63,324 nt of DNA from Streptomyces olivochromogenes (GCF_021538895.1 NZ_JADDRL010000052.1:1-63324); one strand, 5' to 3'; numbered from the stretch's first letter, positions 32,264 through 41,251 are shown. Notes: generated by a model not told the origin, from the letters alone. Program-made: numbers and translations.

Positions 32264-33244
32264 TCAGCAGACCTCTTCCAGGTCCCGCCAGTCTCTTGAG
32301 TCCGGGCTGTCCGCGACCCAGCCGTCCAGCAGCCCCCGCACCAGGGAAGCCGGCGCGGCCACCCCGCACTCGCGCTCCGGTACCCACAGCTGCCCGTCGG
32401 TCCGGTGTCCCAGGGGCCCGGGATGACCCGGCTCGCTGTGGTCGTGCGGGTCGAGATGGACCCCGTCGCCCTCGTCGGAGGGCATGCGCGACTCCGAGCA
32501 CATGCGGCACAGCAGCCGCACGGACGACGACCAGTCCTCCGCCGCGAACCCCGCGTCCGCGGCCAGCTGCTCCAGGGCGTCCCGGTCGGCCTCGGTGGCG
32601 GCCTCCAGCAGGACCACCCAGGTCGGCACCGGGGACGGGGCCCACAGCTCGATCTCGTCGAAGACCGGATAGGCGTGCCCGGAGGCCGTGGTGCGCTCGC
32701 CGTGGGGCACGCCGTCGTGCAGCACGACCTCGCCCCAGCGTCGCCCGGACGAGGGAAGCGGAATGGACAGCACCTCGATCCGCGCCGGATCGAGCCTGCG
32801 TCCCCACACGACCTCGGCCTCGCCCTCCGGCGACAGCCGCACAGCCGCGCTGCCCAGCTCCATACCGGCCGGCTCACCGGCGACGGCGGCCCCGCCCGGC
32901 ACCCGCAGCCCGTAGGCCTGCCAGGCCCGCCGGGCCAGCGGCCAGTCCTGCAAAGCGGTGGCGGCGATGCCGACGTTCCACCAGTCCGGCGCGCCGGTCT
33001 CCCGGTCGAGCAGCGCCACGGCGCGCAGCCCGGCCGCCCGTGCCTGCTCCCAGTCGTGCCGGAACTTGTGCAGCAGGGCGAGGTTGAACCAGGACTCCGA
33101 CAGCCACGGCTCCAGGTCGGCGGCACGTGTCAACAGCTCGCCCGCGTCCTCGTACCGGCCGTCGCCGATAAGCGTGAACGCACGGTCGGTGGCCTGCCGC
33201 CAGGAGGCGGAGGGCCGGTGCCGTCCCTTGCCGAAGATCCTCAC
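32264..33244 (-). CDS. Tetratricopeptide-repeat protein of unknown function
   Basis: The 326-residue protein starts with TPR-like helices (about residues 8-105, for example AFTLIGDGRYEDAGELLTRA, then SWFNLALLHKFRHDWEQARA). The middle part (about 120-250) is beta-rich and unassigned. A GTG start at the conserved RIFGKGRHRPSASWRQA stretch is preferred, because it follows GGCGGG; an ATG 36 codons upstream is in frame but has no ribosome-binding site. Late in the protein, CRMCSESRMPSDEGDGVHLD followed by HDHSEPGHPG might bind a metal. Function is unknown. Confidence 0.8.
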   Translation of the reverse strand: MRIFGKGRHRPSASWRQATDRAFTLIGDGRYEDAGELLTRAADLEPWLSESWFNLALLHKFRHDWEQARAAGLRAVALLDRETGAPDWWNVGIAATALQDWPLARRAWQAYGLRVPGGAAVAGEPAGMELGSAAVRLSPEGEAEVVWGRRLDPARIEVLSIPLPSSGRRWGEVVLHDGVPHGERTTASGHAYPVFDEIELWAPSPVPTWVVLLEAATEADRDALEQLAADAGFAAEDWSSSVRLLCRMCSESRMPSDEGDGVHLDPHDHSEPGHPGPLGHRTDGQLWVPERECGVAAPASLVRGLLDGWVADSPDSRDWRDLEEVC

Positions 33245-33375
33245 GATTCCCGCCTGCCAGTTCCAGTTCCGCTCAGTGGGCTGGCTTGTGCCCCCGGACA
33301 CCCTCTCCCTCGCATCCAACCACGTACGGATGGAGGGGCGCTCATTACCCATGGGTTACCCAGCGAGGGGCAGGG

Positions 33376-34758
33376 TCAGACAGTCCCGCCCGTAACCCGC
33401 CACCACCCCTGCCCGAGACGCTCCGCGCCACACCTTTGATTCCACAGCACGCGGGCGAGCGACTCGACGACCTCGGGCGCGTAGTCCCCGGCGGTGCCCA
33501 GCCGCAGCTCCTCAAGGGCCTTGAGCGGGCCGCCGGGCCCGGCGTCGCGCACCTTCTCCTCGTACGCGTTCACCGCCCGGACGATCCGCGCGGCCACCGG
33601 CTGTTCGCGGTAGGGGTCGGCCTGCCGCTCCACCACCACGGCGACCGCCGCGTCCACCCCGGTCTGCCGTACTACGGCGCCGCCGAGCAGCGCTATGCGC
33701 CGCTGCTCCTCGGCGGGCAGCGCGGCGGTGGCCCCGGCCGGCACCGGGTCGACGAGGCTGAGCTGGCCGATGTCGTGCATGAGCGCCGCGTACTCCAGGA
33801 CGGTCAGCTCGGGCCCGGACAGCCCCAGGTCCCGGCCGACGGCCCGGCTGAGCGCGGCGACCCGCCGGGCGTGCCCGGCCGGGGTGTACCCGGCTATCTC
33901 GGTGGCGCGGGCGAGGGAGGCGATGGTCTGCCGGTAGGTGGCGCGCACGGCGGCATACCGGCGGATGGACAGCTGGGTGAGCAGCAGCGGCAGACAGAAC
34001 ACGGGCAGCGCCCACAGCCCGGCGACGGCGACCGCCAGCGCCATCACCGCGCCGGTCGCGCACACCGCGGACCCGATCCCGCGCAGCCCCCGCAGCTCGT
34101 CCCGCAGCAGTGGAGCGAAGGGCCACCGGGTGCGGGAGTGGGCCAGCGCGGCGGCCAGGACGGCATCGCACAGTGAGGTGAGGACGAGGAGCGCGAGCAC
34201 CAGCAGGGCGTGGGAAGGGCCGGTCCAGGTCTGGAACACGCCCCGGTGGTCGAGGGGTTGGAAGCAGACGGCCGCGAAGCCGACGGTCAGGACGCGGCGG
34301 GCGAGGTGGTCGAGGGTCGGGGTCCGGCCGCGCCAGATGTGGGGCACGCTGCCCAGCAGGGAGGCGACGAGGACGACGGTGACGACCTGCGCGGTGGCGA
34401 CGGCGGTGCCCCCGACGACGGCGGAGTCGACGGCCCGGGGGACGGCCGGCCGGCCGGCGACCTCGCCGAGCAGGGCGTACGACAGCGCTCCGGCGGCGCC
34501 CAGGGGCGCGGCCTGCCGGGCGGGGGCGCCGGTCCACCGGCTCAGCTCACCGACGGCTATGAGCGTGCCGAAGGCCAGGGCGACGCCGCGCTCCTGTATG
34601 CCGTACCAGAGGGTGAGGGCCAGGGAGACGACGGCGAGGAGCGCGGCGCAGCCGCGTATGAGCCGCAGGAGCAGCAGGGGAGCGCACGAGGTCGTGGCGG
34701 CGCCCGAGGTCGTGGGGGCCATGGGAGCCATGGGGGTCGGCGAGGCCATGGAGGTCAT
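33376..34758 (-). CDS. Membrane protein with degenerate HD domain
   Basis: The 460-residue protein has about eight membrane helices (residues 20-270) and a C-terminal HD-like domain (about 280-440). The domain keeps GHARRVAALSRAVG and LMHDIGQL, but lacks the HHE and GYP motifs of active c-di-GMP phosphodiesterases. It may be a regulatory partner of the canonical HD-GYP protein whose gene it overlaps in ATGA. Both belong to the same transcript. Confidence 0.85.
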   Translation of the reverse strand: MTSMASPTPMAPMAPTTSGAATTSCAPLLLLRLIRGCAALLAVVSLALTLWYGIQERGVALAFGTLIAVGELSRWTGAPARQAAPLGAAGALSYALLGEVAGRPAVPRAVDSAVVGGTAVATAQVVTVVLVASLLGSVPHIWRGRTPTLDHLARRVLTVGFAAVCFQPLDHRGVFQTWTGPSHALLVLALLVLTSLCDAVLAAALAHSRTRWPFAPLLRDELRGLRGIGSAVCATGAVMALAVAVAGLWALPVFCLPLLLTQLSIRRYAAVRATYRQTIASLARATEIAGYTPAGHARRVAALSRAVGRDLGLSGPELTVLEYAALMHDIGQLSLVDPVPAGATAALPAEEQRRIALLGGAVVRQTGVDAAVAVVVERQADPYREQPVAARIVRAVNAYEEKVRDAGPGGPLKALEELRLGTAGDYAPEVVESLARVLWNQRCGAERLGQGWWRVTGGTV

Positions 34759-36152
34759 GAGGCGGCGCCCCGTCCCACGCGGTCGCGGTCCCCTTCGGCG
34801 CGATCCGCCTCGGCGCGGTTCCCTTCGGTGCGGTTCTCTTCGGCGCGGTCGACGGCGTCCCGGGACGGCGGCGGGGCCGGCGGCGAGGTGGGCAGCGGGG
34901 TCTCGTCGGCGGTGACGGTGGGGTGCCAGCCGTACCGCCCGAGCGCCTGGGCCAGCGCGGTGACCATCCGCGGGTCGAACTGGGCGCCCGCGCACCGCTC
35001 CAGCTCCTCCAGCGCGGCCTGGACCGGCCGGGCCCGGCGGTAGGAGCGCGTGGACGTCATCGCGTCGAAGGCGTCGGCGACGGCCACCACCCGCGCGCAC
35101 TCCGGGATCTGGCCGCCCATGAGCCCGTAGGGGTACCCGCTGCCGTCCAGCCGTTCGTGGTGGTGCAGGATCGCCGCCCGGGCCTCGCCGAGGAAGGAGA
35201 TCCCGCGCACCATCTCGTGGCCGTACTCGGGGTGCAGCTCGATGACCCGCCGCTCCTCGGGGGTGAGCGGACCGTCCTTCCTGAGCAGCCGGGTCGGCAC
35301 GCCCAGCTTGCCCACGTCATGCAGGATCCCGGCGAACCGCAGCACCTCGACGCGCTCGTCGTCCATGTCGAGCTCGCGGGCGATCATCACGGACGCCTGC
35401 CCGACGCGCTCACTGTGCCCGCGCGTGTACCCGTCCTTGATGTCGACGGCCTGCACCAGGGCGCGGATGGTCGCCTGGTGGGCGGCCCGCTCCCGGTGGT
35501 ACTGGGCGAACACCCACCAGGACACGCACATCGGCAGCAGCACCAGCAGCGCGGCGACGGGCCCGTACGGACTGCGCCACAGCACGGCCATCATCAGCCC
35601 GGCGAGGCCGTGCACCGCGATCGGCGCCAGCGACCGGGCGAGCAGCCCACGCCAGGCCCGCCGCGCGGGCACCCGCTCGGCCAGGGCGAGGATCCCGCCG
35701 TCGAGCACGGCCAGTACCAGGCAGAAGGCGAGGACGGCCGCCCCGGCGGGCACGAGCGCGTACGGGAAGTCGGCGCCGACGACCGCGTCCCGGCCGCCCA
35801 GCATCCAGTGCACCCGGGAGGCGGCCCACACCGCGAGCGCCGGCTGGGCGGCCCGCCACACCCGGCGCAGCGGGGTGGGCGCGGATCCGGCGCCGCCGGG
35901 CAGCAGGGCGGCCGACAGCGGGACGAGCGCGGCGGCGGGCGGGGGCAGCAGAAACGCCCCGGCGAGCAGGACGGGGTAGAAGGTGCCCGCGAAACGGCGC
36001 CGGGCGACGTACTCGCAGGCCGCGTACAGCACGGCGAGCAGCGCGACGGCCCACCAGGGCACGTGGGTGCGGGGCAGCGGCAGCAGACAGAGCAGCGCGA
36101 GGAGGGCGACACAAGCCACGTAGACGCGTGCCCGTGTCGGTACCGCCTCCAT
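34755..36152 (-). CDS. Membrane-anchored HD-GYP domain protein
   Basis: The 465-residue protein has about seven membrane helices (residues 8-225), then a complete HD-GYP domain (about 230-410). The domain shows GHSERVGQASVMIAREL, LHDVGKLGVP, HPEYGHEMV and HHHERLDGSGYPYGL. Such domains hydrolyse cyclic di-GMP or related nucleotides. The last 30 residues are a charged tail of five-residue repeats of the RAExN type. It starts 112 bases after rsrA and overlaps the second HD gene. Confidence 0.9.
   Translation of the reverse strand: MEAVPTRARVYVACVALLALLCLLPLPRTHVPWWAVALLAVLYAACEYVARRRFAGTFYPVLLAGAFLLPPPAAALVPLSAALLPGGAGSAPTPLRRVWRAAQPALAVWAASRVHWMLGGRDAVVGADFPYALVPAGAAVLAFCLVLAVLDGGILALAERVPARRAWRGLLARSLAPIAVHGLAGLMMAVLWRSPYGPVAALLVLLPMCVSWWVFAQYHRERAAHQATIRALVQAVDIKDGYTRGHSERVGQASVMIARELDMDDERVEVLRFAGILHDVGKLGVPTRLLRKDGPLTPEERRVIELHPEYGHEMVRGISFLGEARAAILHHHERLDGSGYPYGLMGGQIPECARVVAVADAFDAMTSTRSYRRARPVQAALEELERCAGAQFDPRMVTALAQALGRYGWHPTVTADETPLPTSPPAPPPSRDAVDRAEENRTEGNRAEADRAEGDRDRVGRGAAS
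34765..34850 (-). repeat. 15-bp tandem repeats at the 3' end of the HD-GYP gene
   Basis: Near-identical 15-base units encode successive pentapeptides RAEEN, RTEGN, RAEAD and RAEGD, then a diverged copy. They form a highly charged tail after a Pro-rich linker (PLPTSPPAPPP). Slippage between such units is likely. Confidence 0.75.
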
Positions 36153-36213
36153 GACGCCCCTCCCCCGACCATGCCTGTCCAGGCCTCCGGAGCCTAGGGC
36201 GGGAATCGGGGGG

Positions 36214-36236
36214 TCCGCGGGCTTATGACCCGCGGA
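36214..36236. terminator. Hairpin downstream of rsrA
   Basis: An 8-bp perfect stem (tccgcggg with cccgcgga) around cttatga lies 30-50 bases past the rsrA stop. It lacks a T run and may be partial, allowing some read-through into the HD genes. Confidence 0.5.
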
Positions 36237-36264
36237 TTAGCACGTTCGGGTGATGACCCGGGAG

Positions 36265-36579
36265 TCAGGACTCCTGCGGCGTGACCGGCGCCGCGGCCGT
36301 CACGTCGTGGTCGGGCACGGCCTGCCCGGAGCGGATCAGGTCGAGCCGCCCCAGGACCTTGGCACGCAGGTCGGTCGGTACGTCGTCATGACCGCAGCAC
36401 CGCTTGACCAGCTTCTTCACGGCCTCTTCCAGGCCGTACTTCTCCAGGCACGGCGAGCACTCCTGGAAGTGCTGCTTGAACTTGTCGCGATCGACGTCCG
36501 GCATCTCACTGTCGAGGAACTCGTAGAGATGATCGAGGACCTCACTGCAGTCCGTCTCGTGCGGCTCTCCGCAGCTCAT
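36265..36579 (-). CDS. rsrA: Zinc-binding redox-sensing anti-sigma factor RsrA
   Basis: The 104-residue ZAS-family anti-sigma factor holds SigR inactive while reduced. The zinc and redox residues are Cys11, His37, Cys41 and Cys44 (HFQECSPC, the HxxxCxxC motif). Disulfide stress forms an intramolecular bond and releases zinc and SigR. A further Cys pair (RCCG) near residue 61 is outside the core. The gene overlaps the sigR stop in ATGA, so the two proteins are made in step. Confidence 0.97.
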   Translation of the reverse strand: MSCGEPHETDCSEVLDHLYEFLDSEMPDVDRDKFKQHFQECSPCLEKYGLEEAVKKLVKRCCGHDDVPTDLRAKVLGRLDLIRSGQAVPDHDVTAAAPVTPQES

Positions 36580-37424
36580 GAGCCCGAGCCTTTCGCTTCG
36601 TTCGACTCTCCGGCGCCCGCCGGGACCAGGCCGCGCTCACGCGCGTAGTCCTCCAGCATGCCGCGCAGTTGACGGCGGCCCCGGTGCAGCCGGGACATCA
36701 CCGTACCGATGGGTGTCCCCATGATGTCCGCGATCTCCTTGTACGCAAAGCCCTCTACGTCGGCGAGATAGACGGCGATGCGGAATTCCTCGGGGATCGC
36801 CTGCAGCGCTTCCTTCACGTCCGAGTCGGGCAGGTGGTCGAGCGCCTGCGACTCGGCGGAGCGCAGACCAGTCGACATGTGCGACTCGGCACGGGCGAGC
36901 TGCCAGTCCTCGATCTCCTCGGCCGCGCTGCGCTGGGGTTCGCGCTGCTTCTTGCGGTACGAGTTGATGAACGTGTTCGTGAGGATCCGGTACAGCCACG
37001 CCTTGAGATTCGTGCCCTCGCGGAACTGGTGGAAGGACGCGTACGCCTTGGCGTACGTCTCCTGCACCAGATCCTCGGCATCGGCCGGATTGCGCGTCAT
37101 GCGCAGCGCGGCCGAGTACATCTGGTCGAGGAATTCGAGCGCGTCCCGCTCGAAGCGCGCACTGCGCTCCGACGACGACTCCGCACTCACGCCCTGGCCC
37201 TCGGGCTGCTCCGCCTGGCCGTTGTCGGTCCCTGCGTCGGTCCCAGTGACCGGACCCACCTCCTCAAGATCCCGGGCAGGACCGAAACCGGTCCCACTCG
37301 TTTCGGAGGATAGAACACGACCCGTGCCTGCCGCCGCTCGAATAGGAGCGGTCTTGGCCGCGTGCAGCACCGTCCAGTCCAGGTCGGTGCGGCTGCCGTG
37401 GCTCGGGCAGATGGTCGAACCCAT
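36576..37424 (-). CDS. sigR: ECF sigma factor SigR (long SigR' isoform and short SigR)
   Basis: The frame encodes the thiol-stress sigma factor. Region 2 covers about residues 90-160 (LRMTRNPADAEDLVQETYAKA). Region 4 covers about 215-270, with a helix-turn-helix in FAYKEIADIMGTPIGTVMSRLH. The ATG used here follows GAGGGAG and gives 282 residues, the unstable SigR' isoform known from S. coelicolor. A GTG at 37259 (protein start VGPVTGTDAG) gives the 227-residue stable SigR, but its GAGGAG abuts the codon with no spacing. An exact SigR promoter lies upstream of the long start, so SigR induces its own unstable form. It is co-transcribed with rsrA. Confidence 0.96.
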   Translation of the reverse strand: MGSTICPSHGSRTDLDWTVLHAAKTAPIRAAAGTGRVLSSETSGTGFGPARDLEEVGPVTGTDAGTDNGQAEQPEGQGVSAESSSERSARFERDALEFLDQMYSAALRMTRNPADAEDLVQETYAKAYASFHQFREGTNLKAWLYRILTNTFINSYRKKQREPQRSAAEEIEDWQLARAESHMSTGLRSAESQALDHLPDSDVKEALQAIPEEFRIAVYLADVEGFAYKEIADIMGTPIGTVMSRLHRGRRQLRGMLEDYARERGLVPAGAGESNEAKGSGS

Positions 37425-37482
37425 GCGGCGGACTCCCTCTCCTACGACGTCGGTGCTGGTGGTTCAGCACTTCTGTCCGCCA

Positions 37483-37510
37483 CAACAGTGGTGCGGGTCG
37501 TCTCATTCCC
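37483..37510 (-). promoter_or_regulatory. SigR-dependent promoter (sigR p2 type)
   Basis: On the minus strand, GGGAAT and GTTG are separated by exactly 18 bases, the full SigR consensus. It lies about 60 bases upstream of the SigR' start and six bases beyond the stop of the preceding hydrolase gene. Autoregulation of sigR through such a promoter is established in S. coelicolor. Confidence 0.92.
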
Positions 37511-37515
37511 GAGGG

Positions 37516-38172
37516 TCACCCGAGTGACGCGCACCACTTCACGACCGCGTCGGTCACGACCTCCAGCGCCTGCTCCTGGGTGATCTCCGCGCGCTTGGGC
37601 ACCGCGAGGCCGTGATCGCCGTACGGCACCTCGACCAGCTCGTACGCGCCCACGGGGAACTCCTCCGGCTTGCCGAACGGATCGTTCGCGCCCTGGACGA
37701 CGAGCGTGGGCACCCCGGCGCCGAGCAGTTCCTCGGCGCGGGACTTCTCGGGCCGGCCCGGCGGGTGCAGGGGGAAGCTCAGGGCGAGTACGGCGTGCGC
37801 GCGGAGCCCGGTCGCCGTACGACAGGCGACCCGGGCGCCGGCACTGCGCCCCCCGGAGATCACCGGCAGCCCGGGCCCGGCGAGCGCCGGCCAGATCCCG
37901 CGCCAGCCGACGTCTAGGGTCTTCGGGGCAGGCGCGACCTTCTTCCCGGCCACCCGCCAGGGCTGCTCCACGAGGGCGACGGTCACTCCCCGGCCCGGAA
38001 GGACCCGGGCGAGCGCCTGGAGGTCCCGCGCCTCGATGCCGCCCCCGGCGCCGTGGCTCACGGCCAGCACGAGCCGCGCCCGCTCCGCCGGGTGCCAGGT
38101 GACGCGGGCCTCCCCCGCGTCCGTCGCGATGGTCTCGGTGGTCCCGTCGGAGCCCATGATCTCGTTCGTCAC
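37516..38172 (-). CDS. Alpha/beta-hydrolase family protein (KANL3/Tex30-like)
   Basis: The 218-residue protein has a compact alpha/beta-hydrolase fold. LAVSHGAGGGIEARDL is the oxyanion loop, SGGRSAGARVACR the nucleophile elbow with a GRSAG serine, VQGANDPFG the acid strand, and GDHGLAVP the catalytic histidine. It resembles the Tex30/KANL3 group of small hydrolases whose substrates are unknown. The GTG used is in frame with an ATG five codons later; neither has a clear ribosome-binding site. The start of the gene abuts the end of the SRAP gene. Confidence 0.85.
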   Translation of the reverse strand: MTNEIMGSDGTTETIATDAGEARVTWHPAERARLVLAVSHGAGGGIEARDLQALARVLPGRGVTVALVEQPWRVAGKKVAPAPKTLDVGWRGIWPALAGPGLPVISGGRSAGARVACRTATGLRAHAVLALSFPLHPPGRPEKSRAEELLGAGVPTLVVQGANDPFGKPEEFPVGAYELVEVPYGDHGLAVPKRAEITQEQALEVVTDAVVKWCASLG

Positions 38173-38173
38173 G

Positions 38174-38989
38174 TCAGAAGAGTGTGCCCGCTTCCGGTGC
38201 CTCCAGCTCCTTCAGCAGCTCCGGGCCGTTGTTGCGGACGTTGCTGACGGACGTGGAGACCGGGTAGGCGCGCAGGAGACCGGGCGGCGGCGGTGCCAGC
38301 AGCGACCGCAGGTCCTCGACGTCCGTGCGGGCCGGGTCCAGCCAGGCGTCCCAGCGGTCCGGGGTGAGCATCAGGGGCATGCGGGGGTGGATCTCGGCGA
38401 GGGTGTGCGGGCCCTCGGCGGGCGACACGGCCAGCGGGGTCTGCTCCGCCTCCGTGGTGATCACCGAGCAGGTCACCCACCAGGCCTGCGGGTGCTCGTC
38501 GGGCAGGGTCCGGTCCCGCCAGAACTCGTACAGACCGGCCATCGCGAAGACCGAGCCGTCCGCCGGCAGCACGAAGTACGGCTGCTTGCGCGGCCGCTTC
38601 TTCTTGCCCTCGACCTCCAGCTCCCGCTCCTGGGTGCCGGTGACCCACTCGTAGTAGCCGTCGGCGGGGACGATGCAGCGCCGAGCGGCGAAGGCGCGGC
38701 GGTAGGACGGCTTCTCGTGCACGGTCTCCGCGCGCGCGTTGATCATCCGGGCGCCGCCCTCGGGGGTCTTGGCCCAGGAGGGGACCAGCCCCCACTTGAG
38801 CCTGCGCAGCTGACGAACCGGCCGGGGATCGTCGGCGTCCTTCACAGCACGGTCGAGGACCGCGTAGACCTCCTTGGTCGGAGCCACGTTGTAGTCGGGC
38901 TCCAAGGTCTCTTCGGGTTCCCACTTCTCGATCTCGAAGACTCCTGCGAGATCCTCGGGCCTACGACTCGATGCATACCGTCCGCACAT
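38174..38989 (-). CDS. SOS response-associated peptidase (SRAP/YedK/HMCES family)
   Basis: The 271-residue protein covalently caps abasic sites in single-stranded DNA. The start must expose the nucleophile: MCGRY gives Cys2, which after Met removal forms the thiazolidine link. The other conserved residues are in YNVAPT, WGLVPSWAK, INARAETV, RCIVPADGYYEW (catalytic Glu) and EIHPRMPLML (His). The frame is open further upstream, but a longer protein would bury Cys2 and be inactive, so this ATG is chosen with confidence. It may protect replication forks under stress, which fits its place beside sigR. Confidence 0.94.
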   Translation of the reverse strand: MCGRYASSRRPEDLAGVFEIEKWEPEETLEPDYNVAPTKEVYAVLDRAVKDADDPRPVRQLRRLKWGLVPSWAKTPEGGARMINARAETVHEKPSYRRAFAARRCIVPADGYYEWVTGTQERELEVEGKKKRPRKQPYFVLPADGSVFAMAGLYEFWRDRTLPDEHPQAWWVTCSVITTEAEQTPLAVSPAEGPHTLAEIHPRMPLMLTPDRWDAWLDPARTDVEDLRSLLAPPPPGLLRAYPVSTSVSNVRNNGPELLKELEAPEAGTLF

Positions 38990-39092
38990 ACGTGCCACAC
39001 TGCCAGGCTCACCCGTCGCCCGACCACCACCCCTCAACGACGGCCCTCCGCGCCGGCCCCGTTCAAACCCACCAGAGGGAGCCACAGCACAC

Positions 39093-39815
39093 ATGGACAG
39101 CACCGCCGCCACCGCGCTGCCCGACCTCTGGGACCGGCTCGTCGGCACCCAGTCCGACCCCGACCTGTGGGTCGTGATCGCCACCTTCGCCGCCGCGCTC
39201 GCCGTGGTCGTCCCCTACAGCGCGTGGCGCGTCTCCCGCAACGCCATCACCATCGCCCACGAGGGCGGCCACGGACTGGTGGCGCTGCTCACCGGCCGGC
39301 AGCTGACGGGCATACGCCTGCACTCCGACACCAGCGGCCTCACGGTCAGCCGGGGCAAGCCGACCGGCCTGGGCATGATCCTCACGGCGGCCGCCGGCTA
39401 CACCGCTCCCCCGCTGCTGGGCCTGGGCGGTGCCGCGCTGCTGGCCGCCGGGCACATCACCCTGCTCCTGTGGGCGGCGACGGCGCTGCTGGTCGCGATG
39501 CTCGTCATGATCCGCAACGCCTACGGGGCGCTGACCGTGATCGTCTCCGGCGGCACCTTCCTGCTGGTGTCCTGGCTGGCCGGATCCCAGGTGCAGGCCG
39601 CCTTCGCCTACGCGGTGGTGTGGTTCCTGCTGCTCGGCGGCGTGCGCCCGGCCTTCGAACTCCAGGCGAAGCGGGCCCGCGGCGGCGCCGGCGACTCGGA
39701 CGCGGACCAGCTGTCCCGCCTCACCCATGTCCCGGCGGGCCTGTGGCTGTTCCTGTTCCACACGGTGTCGCTGTGCGCCCTGATGGGCGGGGGCAGCTGG
39801 CTGCTGGGCGTGTGA
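39093..39815 (+). CDS. M50-family membrane metallopeptidase
   Basis: The 240-residue protein has about six membrane helices. The zinc-binding HEGGH (residues 56-60) lies in the second helix, and a further potential ligand is in MIRNAYGAL. It should cleave membrane-embedded substrates. It has no PDZ domain. AGAGGGAG precedes the ATG. It diverges from the SRAP gene and precedes aroA by 95 bases. Confidence 0.88.
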   Translation: MDSTAATALPDLWDRLVGTQSDPDLWVVIATFAAALAVVVPYSAWRVSRNAITIAHEGGHGLVALLTGRQLTGIRLHSDTSGLTVSRGKPTGLGMILTAAAGYTAPPLLGLGGAALLAAGHITLLLWAATALLVAMLVMIRNAYGALTVIVSGGTFLLVSWLAGSQVQAAFAYAVVWFLLLGGVRPAFELQAKRARGGAGDSDADQLSRLTHVPAGLWLFLFHTVSLCALMGGGSWLLGV

Positions 39816-39910
39816 GGACGCGGCAGTCGCTCTCCGCGGCTCCGCCGTGCGGGCGCGACCAGCCACGACGCAGCAGCACCCGGGGGACGGCCGCCCACTA
39901 AAGTGGGGCC

Positions 39911-41251
39911 ATGGCCCCGAACGATGCACACACCGCCCTTTGGCCCGCCCCGCACGCGAGCGGAGCCGTCGACGCGACGGTCCACGTGCCCGGGTCCAAG
40001 TCGGTCACCAACCGCGCGCTGGTGCTCGCCGCCCTCGCCTCCGAGCCCGGCTGGCTGCGCCGCCCGCTGCGCTCCCGCGACACGCTGCTGATGGCGGGCG
40101 CCCTGCGTGCCATGGGTGTCGGCATCGAGGAGACCGTGTCCTCCAGCTCTTCCGCCGCGAGCGCCCCGAACGGCTCGGGCGAGGCCTGGCGCATCCTCCC
40201 CGCGGGCCTGCAGGGCCCGGCCACGGTCGACGTCGGCAACGCCGGCACGGTCATGCGCTTCCTGCCGCCGGTCGCCGCGCTGGCCGACGGCCCGGTCCGC
40301 TTCGACGGCGACCCCAGGTCGTACGAGCGTCCCCTGAACGGCGTGATCGACGCGCTGCGCGTGCTCGGCGCCCGGATCGACGACGACGGCCGGGGCGCGC
40401 TGCCGCTGACCGTGCACGGCGGCGGTGCGCTGGACGGCGGCCCGGTGTCGATCGACGCCTCGTCCTCGTCCCAGTTCGTGTCGGCGCTGCTGCTGTCCGG
40501 CCCGCGCTTCAACCAGGGCGTCGAGGTCCGTCACATCGGCGCCTCGCTGCCCTCGATGCCGCACATCCGGATGACGGTGGACATGCTGCGCGCGGTCGGC
40601 GCCCAGGTCGACACCCCGGAGTCGGGCGGCGAGCCGAACGTCTGGCGGGTCACGCCGGGCGCCCTGCTCGGCCGCGACCTGACCGTCGAGCCGGACCTGT
40701 CGAACGCCCAGCCGTTCCTGGCGGCGGCCCTGGTGACCGGCGGCAAGGTGCTGATCCCGGACTGGCCGGCCAGGACCACCCAGCCGGGTGACCGGCTGCG
40801 CGAGATCTTCACCGAGATGGGCGGTTCCTGCGAACTGACCGATTACGGCCTGGTGTTCACCGGCTCCGGCGCCGTGCACGGCATCGACGTGGACCTCGGT
40901 GACGTCGGCGAGCTGACCCCGGGCATCGCGGCGGTCGCCGCCCTCGCGGACTCCCCCTCGACCCTGCGGGGCGTGGCCCATCTGCGGCTGCACGAGACGG
41001 ACCGGCTGGCCGCGCTCACCAAGGAGATCAACGAGCTGGGCGGCGACGTCACCGAGACCGCCGACGGCCTGCACATCCGCCCGCGCCCGCTGCACGGCGG
41101 GACCTTCCACACCTACGAGGACCACCGCATGGCGACGGCCGGAGCGATCATCGGCCTGGCGGTCGAGGGAGTACTGATCGAGAACGTGGCGACGACGGCG
41201 AAGACCCTGCCGGACTTCCCCGAGCTGTGGACCGGGATGCTCGGGGCGTAG
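39911..41251 (+). CDS. aroA: 3-phosphoshikimate 1-carboxyvinyltransferase (EPSP synthase) AroA
   Basis: The 446-residue enzyme adds enolpyruvate to shikimate 3-phosphate in aromatic amino-acid synthesis. N-terminal HVPGSKSVTNRALVLAAL contains the PEP-binding lysine, VGNAGTVMRFLPPV is the second signature, SSSSQFVSALLLS contacts shikimate phosphate, and HKETDRL-type LHETDRLAAL with the late YEDHRMATAGAIIGLA complete the site. Length is normal. It is followed after 11 bases by rsgA. Confidence 0.97.
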   Translation: MAPNDAHTALWPAPHASGAVDATVHVPGSKSVTNRALVLAALASEPGWLRRPLRSRDTLLMAGALRAMGVGIEETVSSSSSAASAPNGSGEAWRILPAGLQGPATVDVGNAGTVMRFLPPVAALADGPVRFDGDPRSYERPLNGVIDALRVLGARIDDDGRGALPLTVHGGGALDGGPVSIDASSSSQFVSALLLSGPRFNQGVEVRHIGASLPSMPHIRMTVDMLRAVGAQVDTPESGGEPNVWRVTPGALLGRDLTVEPDLSNAQPFLAAALVTGGKVLIPDWPARTTQPGDRLREIFTEMGGSCELTDYGLVFTGSGAVHGIDVDLGDVGELTPGIAAVAALADSPSTLRGVAHLRLHETDRLAALTKEINELGGDVTETADGLHIRPRPLHGGTFHTYEDHRMATAGAIIGLAVEGVLIENVATTAKTLPDFPELWTGMLGA

